A stretch of 10,208 nt of DNA from assembly GCA_023445955.1 (NCBI GenBank), contig JAEXJH010000202.1, forward strand, positions 1 through 10,208, in the 5' to 3' direction. The translations under genes and the position numbers were made by a program. The notes under the pieces were generated by a model. The model searched no databases. It was given only the letters and a program-made list of their open reading frames with translations, and had not been told where the DNA came from. Below, in pieces: positions 1 through 7,042 of this stretch (its first letter is position 1; each line of letters opens with the position of its first letter). Origin of the DNA: Pseudomonadota bacterium (lineage in GTDB: Bacteria; Pseudomonadota; Alphaproteobacteria; Caulobacterales; Caulobacteraceae).

Positions 1-660
1 GCCCTGGACAGCGTCGCGCCGTTCCGGGGGCAGGTCGCCGGGGTGGTGCGGATCAACGCGCCGCGGGCGGCGGCGGCGATCCTGGTGCGCGACGTCCTGC
101 CGGTGATGGCGCAGCGCCATCCGGACGTGACCGTCGACCTGGTCGTCCAGGGCCAGTTGATCGACATCGTCCAGGCCGGTTTCGACGCCGGGGTGCGCCT
201 GATGGACTCGATCCCCAAGGACATGATCGCCGTGCCGATCGGCGCGCCACTGCGCTTTGTCTGCGTCGCCTCCCCCGCCTATCTGGACCAAGCGGGAACC
301 CCGACCACGCCCGACGAGCTGCTGCGACATCGCTGCATCGGCCACCGCGTGCCTAGCGGCCGCCTCTATCGCTGGGAGTTCGAACGCGCCGGCCAGGCCC
401 TGACCGTCGACGTCGCCGGCCCCGTGGTGCTGGACGACGAGGAGCTGATGGCCGAGGCCGCCATCCGCGGCCTCGGCGTGGCCTACGTCATCGGCTCGGC
501 CGCCGCCGAGGCGCTCGCGGCGGGCCAGCTGCGCGAAGTGCTGTCGCCCTGGCTGCAGGCCAGCGAAGCGGCGGCGATCTACTATCCCGGCCATCGCGCT
601 CCGCCGCCAGCGCTGCGGGCCTTCCTGGACGTCGTTCGCGAGATCGCGCGCCAGCCATAA
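1..660 (+). CDS. LysR-family transcriptional regulator, C-terminal part (5' end outside window)
   Basis: This is the effector-binding part of a LysR-type transcriptional regulator. The frame is open from base 1 and stops at TAA 658-660, leaving 219 residues. The N-terminal winged helix-turn-helix lies left of the window, so the GTG at 43 is not a real start. The visible protein begins in the linker after the DNA-binding domain. It then shows the typical start of the periplasmic-binding-protein-like fold: GVVRINAPRAAA, then LPVMAQRHPDVTVDLV. Later come IDIVQAGFDAGVRL, the VCVASPAYLDQAGTP stretch and a YRWEF segment, all characteristic of the family. The effector is unknown. LysR regulators often control a neighbouring gene, frequently a divergent one, but that side is not visible here. 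The sugar dehydrogenase gene follows 64 nt downstream on the same strand and could be cotranscribed. Confidence 0.92.
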   Translation, partial: ALDSVAPFRGQVAGVVRINAPRAAAAILVRDVLPVMAQRHPDVTVDLVVQGQLIDIVQAGFDAGVRLMDSIPKDMIAVPIGAPLRFVCVASPAYLDQAGTPTTPDELLRHRCIGHRVPSGRLYRWEFERAGQALTVDVAGPVVLDDEELMAEAAIRGLGVAYVIGSAAAEALAAGQLREVLSPWLQASEAAAIYYPGHRAPPPALRAFLDVVREIARQP

Positions 661-682
661 AACGTCGCAAAAGACCGGCGTT
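661..682 (+). other. Small stem-loop directly after the LysR stop codon
   Basis: AACGTCG (661-667) pairs with CGGCGTT (676-682), giving 7 bp with one G-U pair and an 8-nt loop. It lies immediately after the regulator's stop codon. No T-run follows, so it is at best a weak terminator or an mRNA 3'-end structure. It could also be chance in GC-rich DNA. Confidence 0.25.
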
Positions 683-724
683 CACCCGTAGCCGCCGCCC
701 GGAAAAGCAGCTTAAGGTCGCGCC

Positions 725-1972
725 ATGCGCACCACCCTGCTCACCGCCTCCGCCGCCCTCGCCGTCGCCCTGGCCGCCTGTGGTCCCGCTCCCGCTCAGC
801 CGGCCGAAGGCCAGGCCGCCGCGCCCGTCGAGAGCCGCGCGGCCAATGCGCCTGAGCAAAAGCCGGCGTTCCCGAACCAGACCCGCGCACCGGGCCTGAA
901 CTCCAACACCGTCGGCCAGTACACAACCCTGGCCAGCGGCCTGTCCCACCCGTGGGGCATGGCCTTCCTGCCGACCGGCGACATCCTGCTGACCGAGCGG
1001 GCCGGCCGCCTGCGGATCTTCGGCAAGGACGGCAAGCTGTCGCCGGCCGTCGAGGGCCTGCCGGCAGTGTTCGCCGAGGGCCAGGGCGGCCTGCTGGGCG
1101 TCGCGCTGGATCCGGCCTACGCCACGAACCACCTCGTCTACTGGGCCTACGCCGAAGCAGACGGCGGCGTGAACGGCACGGCCGTCGCGCGCGGCAAGCT
1201 GGTCACCGGCCCCGCGCCCAAGCTGGAGAACGTCCAGGTCATCTGGCGCCAGGCGCCGAAGATGGACAGCGCCCTGCACTTCGGCGGCCGCCTGGTCTTC
1301 GCCAAGGACGGCAAGCTCTTCATCACCACCGGCGAGCGCTCGATCCTGGAAGGCCGCGTCCAGGCCCAGCACCTGGACGCCACCCTGGGCAAGGTCATCC
1401 GCATCAACGCCGACGGCTCGATCCCCAAGGACAACCCCTTCGTCGGCCCAAATGGACAAGGAAGGGCCGGCGCCAAGCCCGAGATCTGGTCGCTGGGCCA
1501 CCGCAACCTGCAGGCCGCCACGCTCGACCCCAGCGGCAAGCTGTGGACCGTCGAGCACGGCGCGCGGGGCGGCGACGAGCTGAACCACCCCGAGGCCGGC
1601 AAGAACTACGGCTGGGCCACCATCACCTATGGCGAGGAATATTCCGGCAAGCCGATCGGCGACGGCATCACGTCCAAGGACGCCCTGGAGCAGCCGGTCT
1701 ACTACTGGGACCCGGTCATCGCGCCCTCGGGCATGACCTTCTATGAAGCCAACCTGTTCCCCGCCCTGAAGGGCAGCCTGCTGATCGGCTCGCTGAAGGA
1801 AAAGCACGTCGACCGCCTGGTCCTCAAGGACGGCAAGGTCGCCGGCGAGGAGCGCCTGTTCACCGATATCGGCGGCCGCGTCCGAGACGTGGTGGTAGGC
1901 CCGGACGGGGCGATCTACGTCCTGACCGACGAGGAGGACGGCAAGCTCATCAAGGTGACCCCGAAGGGGTGA
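725..1972 (+). CDS. PQQ-dependent aldose sugar dehydrogenase (GSDH family), lipoprotein
   Basis: This 415-residue protein belongs to the glucose/sorbosone dehydrogenase family (soluble PQQ glucose dehydrogenase / YliI type). Such enzymes form a six-bladed propeller that uses PQQ and calcium to oxidise aldose sugars outside the cytoplasm. The N-terminus is a lipoprotein signal peptide with lipobox LAAC, Cys19 being the acylated residue. Residue +2 is Gly rather than Asp, which by the E. coli rule favours the outer membrane. A low-complexity linker (about 20-60) precedes the catalytic domain (about 66-413). Family motifs are [18 protein letters not shown] (75-92), [11 protein letters not shown] (120-130), ALHFGGRL with His185 as the expected general base, SLGHRN (256-261; Arg and Asn expected to contact PQQ), [11 protein letters not shown] (277-287) and APSGMTFY (333-340). 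The ATG has an AAGG Shine-Dalgarno at 714-717, 7 nt upstream. The sugar is not predictable, and cofactor supply genes are not in the window. Confidence 0.93.
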   Translation: MRTTLLTASAALAVALAACGPAPAQPAEGQAAAPVESRAANAPEQKPAFPNQTRAPGLNSNTVGQYTTLASGLSHPWGMAFLPTGDILLTERAGRLRIFGKDGKLSPAVEGLPAVFAEGQGGLLGVALDPAYATNHLVYWAYAEADGGVNGTAVARGKLVTGPAPKLENVQVIWRQAPKMDSALHFGGRLVFAKDGKLFITTGERSILEGRVQAQHLDATLGKVIRINADGSIPKDNPFVGPNGQGRAGAKPEIWSLGHRNLQAATLDPSGKLWTVEHGARGGDELNHPEAGKNYGWATITYGEEYSGKPIGDGITSKDALEQPVYYWDPVIAPSGMTFYEANLFPALKGSLLIGSLKEKHVDRLVLKDGKVAGEERLFTDIGGRVRDVVVGPDGAIYVLTDEEDGKLIKVTPKG

Positions 1973-2021
1973 AGCGCTGCAACGTTCCGGTCGGCGCCCG
2001 GACCCAGGAACACCCCTTAAT

Positions 2022-2033
2022 TCAAGCGCTTGA
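2022..2033. promoter_or_regulatory. Perfect 12-bp palindrome TCAAGCGCTTGA, candidate operator
   Basis: The dyad is perfect and centred on a CG step, with AAGCGCTT as the core. That is the general shape of LacI/GalR-family operators. It lies about 135 bp before the receptor's chosen start and about 50 bp after the sugar dehydrogenase stop, so an effect on the receptor gene is more likely. No LacI-family gene is visible in the window. The role is inferred. Confidence 0.35.
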
Positions 2034-2058
2034 TCCCAGGACAAACGGCCCGTGGCTT

Positions 2059-2086
2059 GGGCGCTCCAACGCCGGTTGCGCCCTTT
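2059..2086 (+). terminator. Putative weak terminator hairpin after the sugar dehydrogenase gene
   Basis: GGGCGC (2059-2064) pairs with GCGCCC (2078-2083). Inside, AAC (2068-2070) pairs with GTT (2075-2077) around a GCCG loop, leaving a 3-nt bulge on the left arm. Only TTT follows the stem, so the U-tract is short. It lies 86 nt past the dehydrogenase stop and before the receptor, which suits transcription separation, but it could be a leader structure instead. Confidence 0.35.
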
Positions 2087-2116
2087 CACACGACGTCGAC
2101 ACCGACCGCACGCTGA

Positions 2117-2145
2117 TTGATCGCCGTTATCCAAACTGCTAATGG
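2117..2145 (+). promoter_or_regulatory. Possible sigma70-type promoter for the TonB-dependent receptor
   Basis: TTGATC (2117-2122) and TAATGG (2140-2145) are spaced by 17 nt and resemble -35 and -10 elements. Transcription would then start near 2152, between the upstream in-frame ATG at 2142 and the preferred ATG at 2169, which supports the shorter start. This rests on pattern matching alone. Matches of this quality occur by chance. Confidence 0.25.
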
Positions 2146-2156
2146 GCGTCCGGTTT

Positions 2157-2161
2157 GGGGG
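2157..2161 (+). promoter_or_regulatory. Shine-Dalgarno GGGGG that decides the receptor start
   Basis: The G-run ends 7 nt before the ATG at 2169. The in-frame ATG at 2142 has no purine-rich sequence at a suitable distance. Starting at 2169 also gives a compact, normal signal peptide. Confidence 0.5.
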
Positions 2162-2168
2162 TTTGCTG

Positions 2169-5100
2169 ATGCGGGGGAACAGCCTGTGCGCGGCGGTGCT
2201 GGCCAGCGCGCTTGCGGCCGCCCCCGCGACGCTGGCATTCGCCCAAGGCTCCCGGTCATTGGCGGTCGACACCACGGGGCAGTCTCTGGCGACCGCATTG
2301 ACGGACGTCGCTCGCCGTTCGGGTCGAGAGCTGCTCCTGGCGGCGCCGACGATCGGCGGGCGCGCCGCGCCGCGTGTAAAAGGCCGCTATACGATCGACC
2401 AAGCCTTGCCCCTGCTGCTGGCGGGCTCGAACCTGGCCTACCGTCGCACCATTGATGGGGCCTATATCGTCTATATCGCCCCGGTTTTGCCGCCGCCCGA
2501 GCCGGACGCCCCCGTGGCGCTTCCCGAACTCCTGATCACCGGCCGCTCGCAGAACAGCGACATCCAGCGCACCGAGAACGACATCCAGCCCTACAAGGTC
2601 TGGAGCAGCAGGGATGTCGAGAACGCCCACGCCCCAAACCTCGACGACTTCCTGCGCGGTCGCGTCACGGCCAATACGCAGTCCGCGTCACGAACGACCG
2701 AAGCTGGCGGCAGCAGCCGATCTGAGGTGAACCTGCGCGGCCTCGGCGCCAACCAGACGCTGGTGTTGGTCGACGGCCGGCGAATGCCGAGCCTGCCGTC
2801 ACTGGATACGGCGCTGTCCATCTTGCAGCCGGATCTGAACGGCATCCCGCTGGCCGCCATCGATCGCGTCGAGGTGCTCAACGCCACGGCGGGGGGCATC
2901 CATGGGGTCGGCGCGACGGCGGGCGCGATCAACATCGTCCTGAAACGCGACTACGAGGGCGCTCGTTTCGGCGTCGCCTACGGGCTGAGCAGCCGCGGCG
3001 ACGCCGCGCTCGCCCGGATCGACGGACAGGTTGGCTTCTCCTCGCAGGACGGACGGTCTCGGGGACTGATCCTCTTCAGTGGGAATTGGGGCGCGGACCT
3101 GCGGGACGGCGATCGCGATTTCACGGTCCGCGCCCGGAACCTGCGCGCGACGAACGATCCGATCGGCTTCGCACGCACCTCTCCCGTCAGCGCATCGGTC
3201 AACATCATCAGCCGCTCGGGCGCGGTTCTCACGCTGGATCCCCAGTACGGCGGAGGCTCCTTGGGCGCGTCGGCGACCTTCGCGAACGCCGACTATCGCG
3301 GCGTCGCCGCCGACGGCGTCGCGCAATTGCTGGCCCATGCCGGTCAAGCCGACACCGCACTGTCGCCGGATGCCGCCGGGGCGCGCCGCAGCCTGCTCAC
3401 CCATCCGTCGACGATGTCGCTGATCGCCAGCGGCCGCCATCGGTTCGGAAGCTCCGTCGAGGCCTATCTCGACGCCATGCTCCTCCAGAACAGCGGCGAG
3501 GCGATGTTGAGATACGGCTCGCTCAGTTCGGTCGTCGCCGCGGGCGCGCCGACCAATCCCTTTCAGCAGGACATCGTGGTGACCTACCCGCTGGGCGGCG
3601 TCGACGTCCGACAGCGCAGCCAGACCCGCACCCTACGCCTGACCGGCGGGCTGATCGTCGATCTGCCAGGCGCATGGAAAGGCGACATCGACTACAGTTG
3701 GGCGCGCTCCCGGCTTCGAGAAACGGCATCGGGCGTCACGCTGAACAGTGATTTCAACGCCGCCATCCGTGACGGCCTGCCCTCGGCGACCAGCAGCACG
3801 CCGGTCGATCCGCTCGCGGGTCAAGCGATGTTCCAGGCCGCGGTGGCCCCCTTCTATTTCAAGGCTTACAACACGGGGTCTCAGACCAATCACTTCGGGG
3901 ATTTATCCCTGAGATTGGCCGGGCCGCTGCTGGACGCCCCCGGAGGGCCCGTCACCCTGTCGCTGCTGGCGGAATCGCGCAGCGAGCATGTCCTGTCCTC
4001 GACCTATCTATTTGCCGTCAGCGGCGCTGAAGGCCTGGCGGCCGTCGCCTTGCCCGGGGTTTCCACGCGCACGCGGTCGGCTTATGCTGAGCTGAGGGCC
4101 CCGGTCGTGGATCGTGAAACCGGTCCTTCGCTCCTCAAGGGGCTGGAGCTTCAGCTGGCTCTGCGCCGCGATAGCTACCGGCCCGTCCTGGAGGCCCATT
4201 CTTTCAACCTCGACGGCGAAGACGGACCGCCCGTCCGCCCGCGTTACAGCCCAACAGTCTACACTGCGGGCCTGAAGGTGTTTCCGCATGACGGACTGAT
4301 GGTGCGAGCCAGCGTCGCCTCGGGCGTCCTGCCGCCGCCGCTCGACAGCTATGGCCTGTTTTCCTACAGCCTGACCGCCGATCCGCGCGAAGCCTCGGAC
4401 GCCACGGCCGTCTATCTGGTCGATCAAGTCCAGCCAGACTTGAAACGCAGCGGCGCGCCGCTGGGATCGGAACGCCCGTTCAAGCTGATCTGGGGCGGAG
4501 GGGCCAACCTTCAGGCCGAGCGCGCCAGGAGTGTGTCGATCGGGGCCGTTGTCACGCCGCCGACGATCGAGGGCCTCAGGGTCTCGATCGACTACACGCG
4601 CATACTCAAGCAACGCGAGATCGTCAGCGACCGCGCGCAAGACTACGTCTACGTCCTTGAGCATGAGGACGAGCTCCCCGGGCGCGTCGTCCGGGCGCCG
4701 CTGACCGAGGCTGATCGGGCCAAGGGCTACAGCGCGGGCGTCGTGACGGCCGTCGACACGACCAGTTTCAACGTCGGCAGGACCCAGATCGAGGCGGTGG
4801 ATTTTGACGCCAATTATCGCCTGCCAACGCCAAATCTCGGCGATTTCCAGTTTCACGCATCGGCCACCTGGCAGTTGCACCTTCGCCGGCGCGCCAATGT
4901 CGACAGCGCTTGGGTCGAGCGTGTCGGCTTCGCGGACGGCCCGCTGGAATTTCGCGCCAATGGCGGGATCGACTGGTCGCGGCGGGCGCTGTCCCTGGGC
5001 CTGAGCGCCACCTTCTACGATAGCTATCGACCGGCGACGTCCGATGATGGCCCCGCCGCCGTTGCGGCAAAGATCCTGCAGCAGGGAGCCACGAGGATCC

Positions 5101-5309
5101 CCGCGCAAGTCTATTTCGACCTCTACGGCGCGCGTCGATTTGACCTGCGCAACACGAGCGGTTTTCGCTCGCTCGAAATCCTTTTCAGCCTCCAGAATCT
5201 GATGGATCACCAGCCTCCCGCCGTCGTGAGCCGGACCACCCCGAACTTCAGCCCCTATGGCGATCCGCGCCTGCGCCGGTTCGAGCTGAGCGTCATCGGG
5301 CGCTTCTAG
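2169..5309 (+). CDS. TonB-dependent outer-membrane receptor with N-terminal STN domain
   Basis: This is an outer-membrane beta-barrel receptor for TonB/ExbBD-energised uptake, with 1046 residues from ATG 2169. The alternative ATG at 2142 adds nine residues and lacks a ribosome-binding site. The signal peptide is about residues 1-25 (cleavage likely after LAFA). An STN domain (about 27-102, starting SLAVDTTGQSLATAL and ending near DGAYIVYI) is followed by a Pro-rich linker (about 105-120). A TonB-box-like LPELLITGR comes next. The plug carries VNLRGLGANQTLVLVDGRRM (187-206) and RVEVLNATAGGIHGVGATAG (233-252) leading into AINIVLKRDYEG. The rest is barrel, closing with FELSVIGRF and a terminal Phe. 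STN domains in FecA-type receptors signal to a FecR/FecI pair, but none is visible here. The ligand is unknown. The halogenase gene follows 122 nt downstream. Third-position GC is laxer than in the neighbours, with TTA at 3903 and AGA at 3912. Confidence 0.93.
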   Translation: MRGNSLCAAVLASALAAAPATLAFAQGSRSLAVDTTGQSLATALTDVARRSGRELLLAAPTIGGRAAPRVKGRYTIDQALPLLLAGSNLAYRRTIDGAYIVYIAPVLPPPEPDAPVALPELLITGRSQNSDIQRTENDIQPYKVWSSRDVENAHAPNLDDFLRGRVTANTQSASRTTEAGGSSRSEVNLRGLGANQTLVLVDGRRMPSLPSLDTALSILQPDLNGIPLAAIDRVEVLNATAGGIHGVGATAGAINIVLKRDYEGARFGVAYGLSSRGDAALARIDGQVGFSSQDGRSRGLILFSGNWGADLRDGDRDFTVRARNLRATNDPIGFARTSPVSASVNIISRSGAVLTLDPQYGGGSLGASATFANADYRGVAADGVAQLLAHAGQADTALSPDAAGARRSLLTHPSTMSLIASGRHRFGSSVEAYLDAMLLQNSGEAMLRYGSLSSVVAAGAPTNPFQQDIVVTYPLGGVDVRQRSQTRTLRLTGGLIVDLPGAWKGDIDYSWARSRLRETASGVTLNSDFNAAIRDGLPSATSSTPVDPLAGQAMFQAAVAPFYFKAYNTGSQTNHFGDLSLRLAGPLLDAPGGPVTLSLLAESRSEHVLSSTYLFAVSGAEGLAAVALPGVSTRTRSAYAELRAPVVDRETGPSLLKGLELQLALRRDSYRPVLEAHSFNLDGEDGPPVRPRYSPTVYTAGLKVFPHDGLMVRASVASGVLPPPLDSYGLFSYSLTADPREASDATAVYLVDQVQPDLKRSGAPLGSERPFKLIWGGGANLQAERARSVSIGAVVTPPTIEGLRVSIDYTRILKQREIVSDRAQDYVYVLEHEDELPGRVVRAPLTEADRAKGYSAGVVTAVDTTSFNVGRTQIEAVDFDANYRLPTPNLGDFQFHASATWQLHLRRRANVDSAWVERVGFADGPLEFRANGGIDWSRRALSLGLSATFYDSYRPATSDDGPAAVAAKILQQGATRIPAQVYFDLYGARRFDLRNTSGFRSLEILFSLQNLMDHQPPAVVSRTTPNFSPYGDPRLRRFELSVIGRF

Positions 5310-5373
5310 GCGCCTGACCGCTGTCGACATCGCGACGCGCTAAAACAAGACGAGCGACCCACAATCCAACCAA

Positions 5374-5387
5374 GCGTCGGGAGACGC
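5374..5387 (+). other. Small stem-loop between receptor and halogenase
   Basis: GCGTC (5374-5378) and GACGC (5383-5387) form a 5-bp stem closed by a GGGA (GNRA-type) tetraloop. No T-run follows, so it is not a convincing terminator. It may be a processing or stability element in a receptor-halogenase transcript, or chance. Confidence 0.2.
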
Positions 5388-5417
5388 GCTCGCGCTCCCT
5401 CCCCGCCCCCGAACTCT

Positions 5418-5425
5418 GCTATCAC
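5418..5425 (+). promoter_or_regulatory. Possible -10 element just before the halogenase ATG
   Basis: GCTATCAC resembles the Caulobacter housekeeping -10 consensus as I remember it (GCTANAWC), with one mismatch. A start site about 7 nt downstream would fall on the ATG at 5432 and give a leaderless transcript. That fits the absence of any Shine-Dalgarno there. No matching -35 is visible. Confidence 0.25.
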
Positions 5426-5431
5426 TGCCCC

Positions 5432-6985
5432 ATGCAGCGTGGGCGAAGCATCCTCATCGTGGGCGGCGGGACGGCAGGGTGGCTGGCGGCCGCCTACCTG
5501 GCCAAGGCCTTGCGCGTGGCCGAGCAGGCGCACCTGACGATCACCCTGCTGGAATCGCCTGACATCGGCATTGTCGGCGTGGGCGAGGCCACCTTCCCCA
5601 CCATCCGCAACACCCTGCGGTTCCTGGGGATCGACGAGGCCCATTTCATTCGCGAGACCTCGGCGACCTTCAAGCAGGGCATCCGCTTCGTCGACTGGGC
5701 GCAGGCGCCGGACGGCGGCGAGCATCACAGCTATTTCCACCCGTTCGAGGCGCCGTTCTCGACCGAGGGGGCCAGCCTGGCGCCCTACTGGCTGCTGCAG
5801 GACGAGGCCGGCCGCGCGCCATTCGCCGAGGCCGTGACCATCCAAGCCCGGGTCGCGGACGCCGCCCGCGCGCCCAAGCGGCCGCACGAGAGCGACTTCG
5901 CAGGCCCCCTGAACTACGCCTACCACTTCGACGCCGCCAAGCTGGCGCAGGTGCTGGCCGACCGCGCCCGCGAGCTGGGCGTGCGGCATCTGCAAGGCCA
6001 TGTCGCGGAGGCGCCGCTGGACGAGACCGGCGCCATCGCCCGCATCGTCAGTCCCGAGCACGGCGACCTGACCGCCGACCTCTATGTCGACTGCTCGGGC
6101 TTCCGCGCCGAGCTGATCGGCAAGGCCTTGGGCGCGCCGTTCAAGTCGGCCCGGCCGATCCTGTTCGCCGACCGCGCCCTGGCCTGCCGCGCGCCCTACG
6201 CGCGCCCCGACGCGCCGATCCAGAGCTATACCGTCGCCACCGCCCACGCGGCCGGCTGGACCTGGGACATCGGCCTCTCAGGCGCGCGCGGCGTCGGCTG
6301 CGTCTATTCCAGCGACCATATGGACGACGCCGCCGCCGAGGCCGTGCTGCGCGAGTATCTGGGCGGAGCCGAGATCGACGCCCGCAAGATCAGCTTCGAC
6401 GCCGGCTACCGCGAGCAGCAGTGGATCAAGAACTGCGTCGCCGTGGGCCTGTCGGCCGGCTTCCTGGAGCCTCTGGAGTCCACCGGCGTCGTGTTGATCG
6501 AAGCGGCCGTGGCGATGATCGCCGAGCTCTTCCCGCACAACGGCCCCGTCAGCGCCCCGGCCCGCCGCTTCAACGCGCTGATGACCGCGCGCTACGACAA
6601 CATCATCGTCTTCCTGAAGCTGCACTATGCGCTGAGCCGCCGGCCCGAGCCGTTCTGGCGCGAGAACACCCTGCCCGCCTCGATCCCCGACCGCCTGGCC
6701 GAGCTCCTGGAGCAGTGGCGCTGGCGACCGCCCTCGCGGTTCGACTTTACGCTGGACCTCGAGACGTTCGCCTTCTTCAACTACCAGTACATTCTCTACG
6801 GCATGGGCTTCAAAACCGACCTGTCGGATGGCGCGGGCGAGTTCCCCGACGTCGCGGCCGCGACCAAGCTGTTCGCCAAGATCCGCGGCTTCGCCGACCG
6901 CGCCACCCAGGACCTGCCCAGCCACCGCGACCTGATCGCCCAGATCAACCGCCAGGGCTTCGACAAGGCGATGGAGCGGGTCTAA
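5432..6985 (+). CDS. Flavin-dependent (tryptophan-type) halogenase family protein
   Basis: The 517-residue protein belongs to the tryptophan halogenase family. These enzymes use reduced flavin from a partner reductase, O2 and halide to make hypohalous acid, which halogenates an electron-rich aromatic such as indole. The Rossmann motif GGGTAGW is at residues 11-17, so the start at 5432 is fixed within a few codons. GVGEATFPTIR (49-59) is the second flavin-binding segment. ATFKQGIRFVDW holds Lys81, matching the catalytic PrnA Lys79. FLEPLESTG (344-352) holds Glu349-Ser350, matching PrnA Glu346-Ser347. WTWDIG (276-281) corresponds to the family's WxWxIP motif with Pro replaced by Gly. Length is normal. 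No flavin reductase is in the window. Many related proteins sit beside TonB-dependent receptors in Caulobacter, Brevundimonas and Xanthomonas, and free tryptophan need not be the substrate. No Shine-Dalgarno is seen. The gene may share the receptor's transcript. Confidence 0.92.
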   Translation: MQRGRSILIVGGGTAGWLAAAYLAKALRVAEQAHLTITLLESPDIGIVGVGEATFPTIRNTLRFLGIDEAHFIRETSATFKQGIRFVDWAQAPDGGEHHSYFHPFEAPFSTEGASLAPYWLLQDEAGRAPFAEAVTIQARVADAARAPKRPHESDFAGPLNYAYHFDAAKLAQVLADRARELGVRHLQGHVAEAPLDETGAIARIVSPEHGDLTADLYVDCSGFRAELIGKALGAPFKSARPILFADRALACRAPYARPDAPIQSYTVATAHAAGWTWDIGLSGARGVGCVYSSDHMDDAAAEAVLREYLGGAEIDARKISFDAGYREQQWIKNCVAVGLSAGFLEPLESTGVVLIEAAVAMIAELFPHNGPVSAPARRFNALMTARYDNIIVFLKLHYALSRRPEPFWRENTLPASIPDRLAELLEQWRWRPPSRFDFTLDLETFAFFNYQYILYGMGFKTDLSDGAGEFPDVAAATKLFAKIRGFADRATQDLPSHRDLIAQINRQGFDKAMERV

Positions 6986-6997
6986 CCCCAAACGAAA

Positions 6998-7017
6998 GGA
7001 CCCGCCGAAGCGGGTCC
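6998..7017 (-). terminator. Terminator stem-loop between convergent halogenase and antiporter genes
   Basis: GGACCCGC (6998-7005) and GCGGGTCC (7010-7017) form a perfect 8-bp stem. Read on the - strand the loop is TTCG closed by C-G, the very stable cUUCGg tetraloop, and the stem is followed by TTTCGTTT. This is a good intrinsic terminator for the antiporter gene ending at 7043. In the + direction the loop is CGAA and no T-run follows, so termination of the halogenase transcript there would be weaker. Confidence 0.75.
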
Positions 7018-7042
7018 CGGGGAAGCGGCTCCTGAAAGGATC

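Noticed and set aside
207..1433. A 17-bp identical stretch (CTCGATCCCCAAGGACA) in the LysR (207-223) and sugar dehydrogenase (1417-1433) genes
   Set aside because: Both encode Ser-Ile-Pro-Lys-Asp with the preferred codons of the genome, so chance identity is likely. No flanking similarity was seen.
488..2275. Long - strand open frame (595 codons) opposite the sugar dehydrogenase and LysR genes
   Set aside because: It is antisense to well-recognised genes, its composition is typical of GC-rich shadow frames, and it has no domain or start signal.
4008..6247. Long - strand open frames opposite the receptor and the halogenase
   Set aside because: These are shadow frames caused by high GC third positions in the + strand genes. 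No motifs are recognisable.
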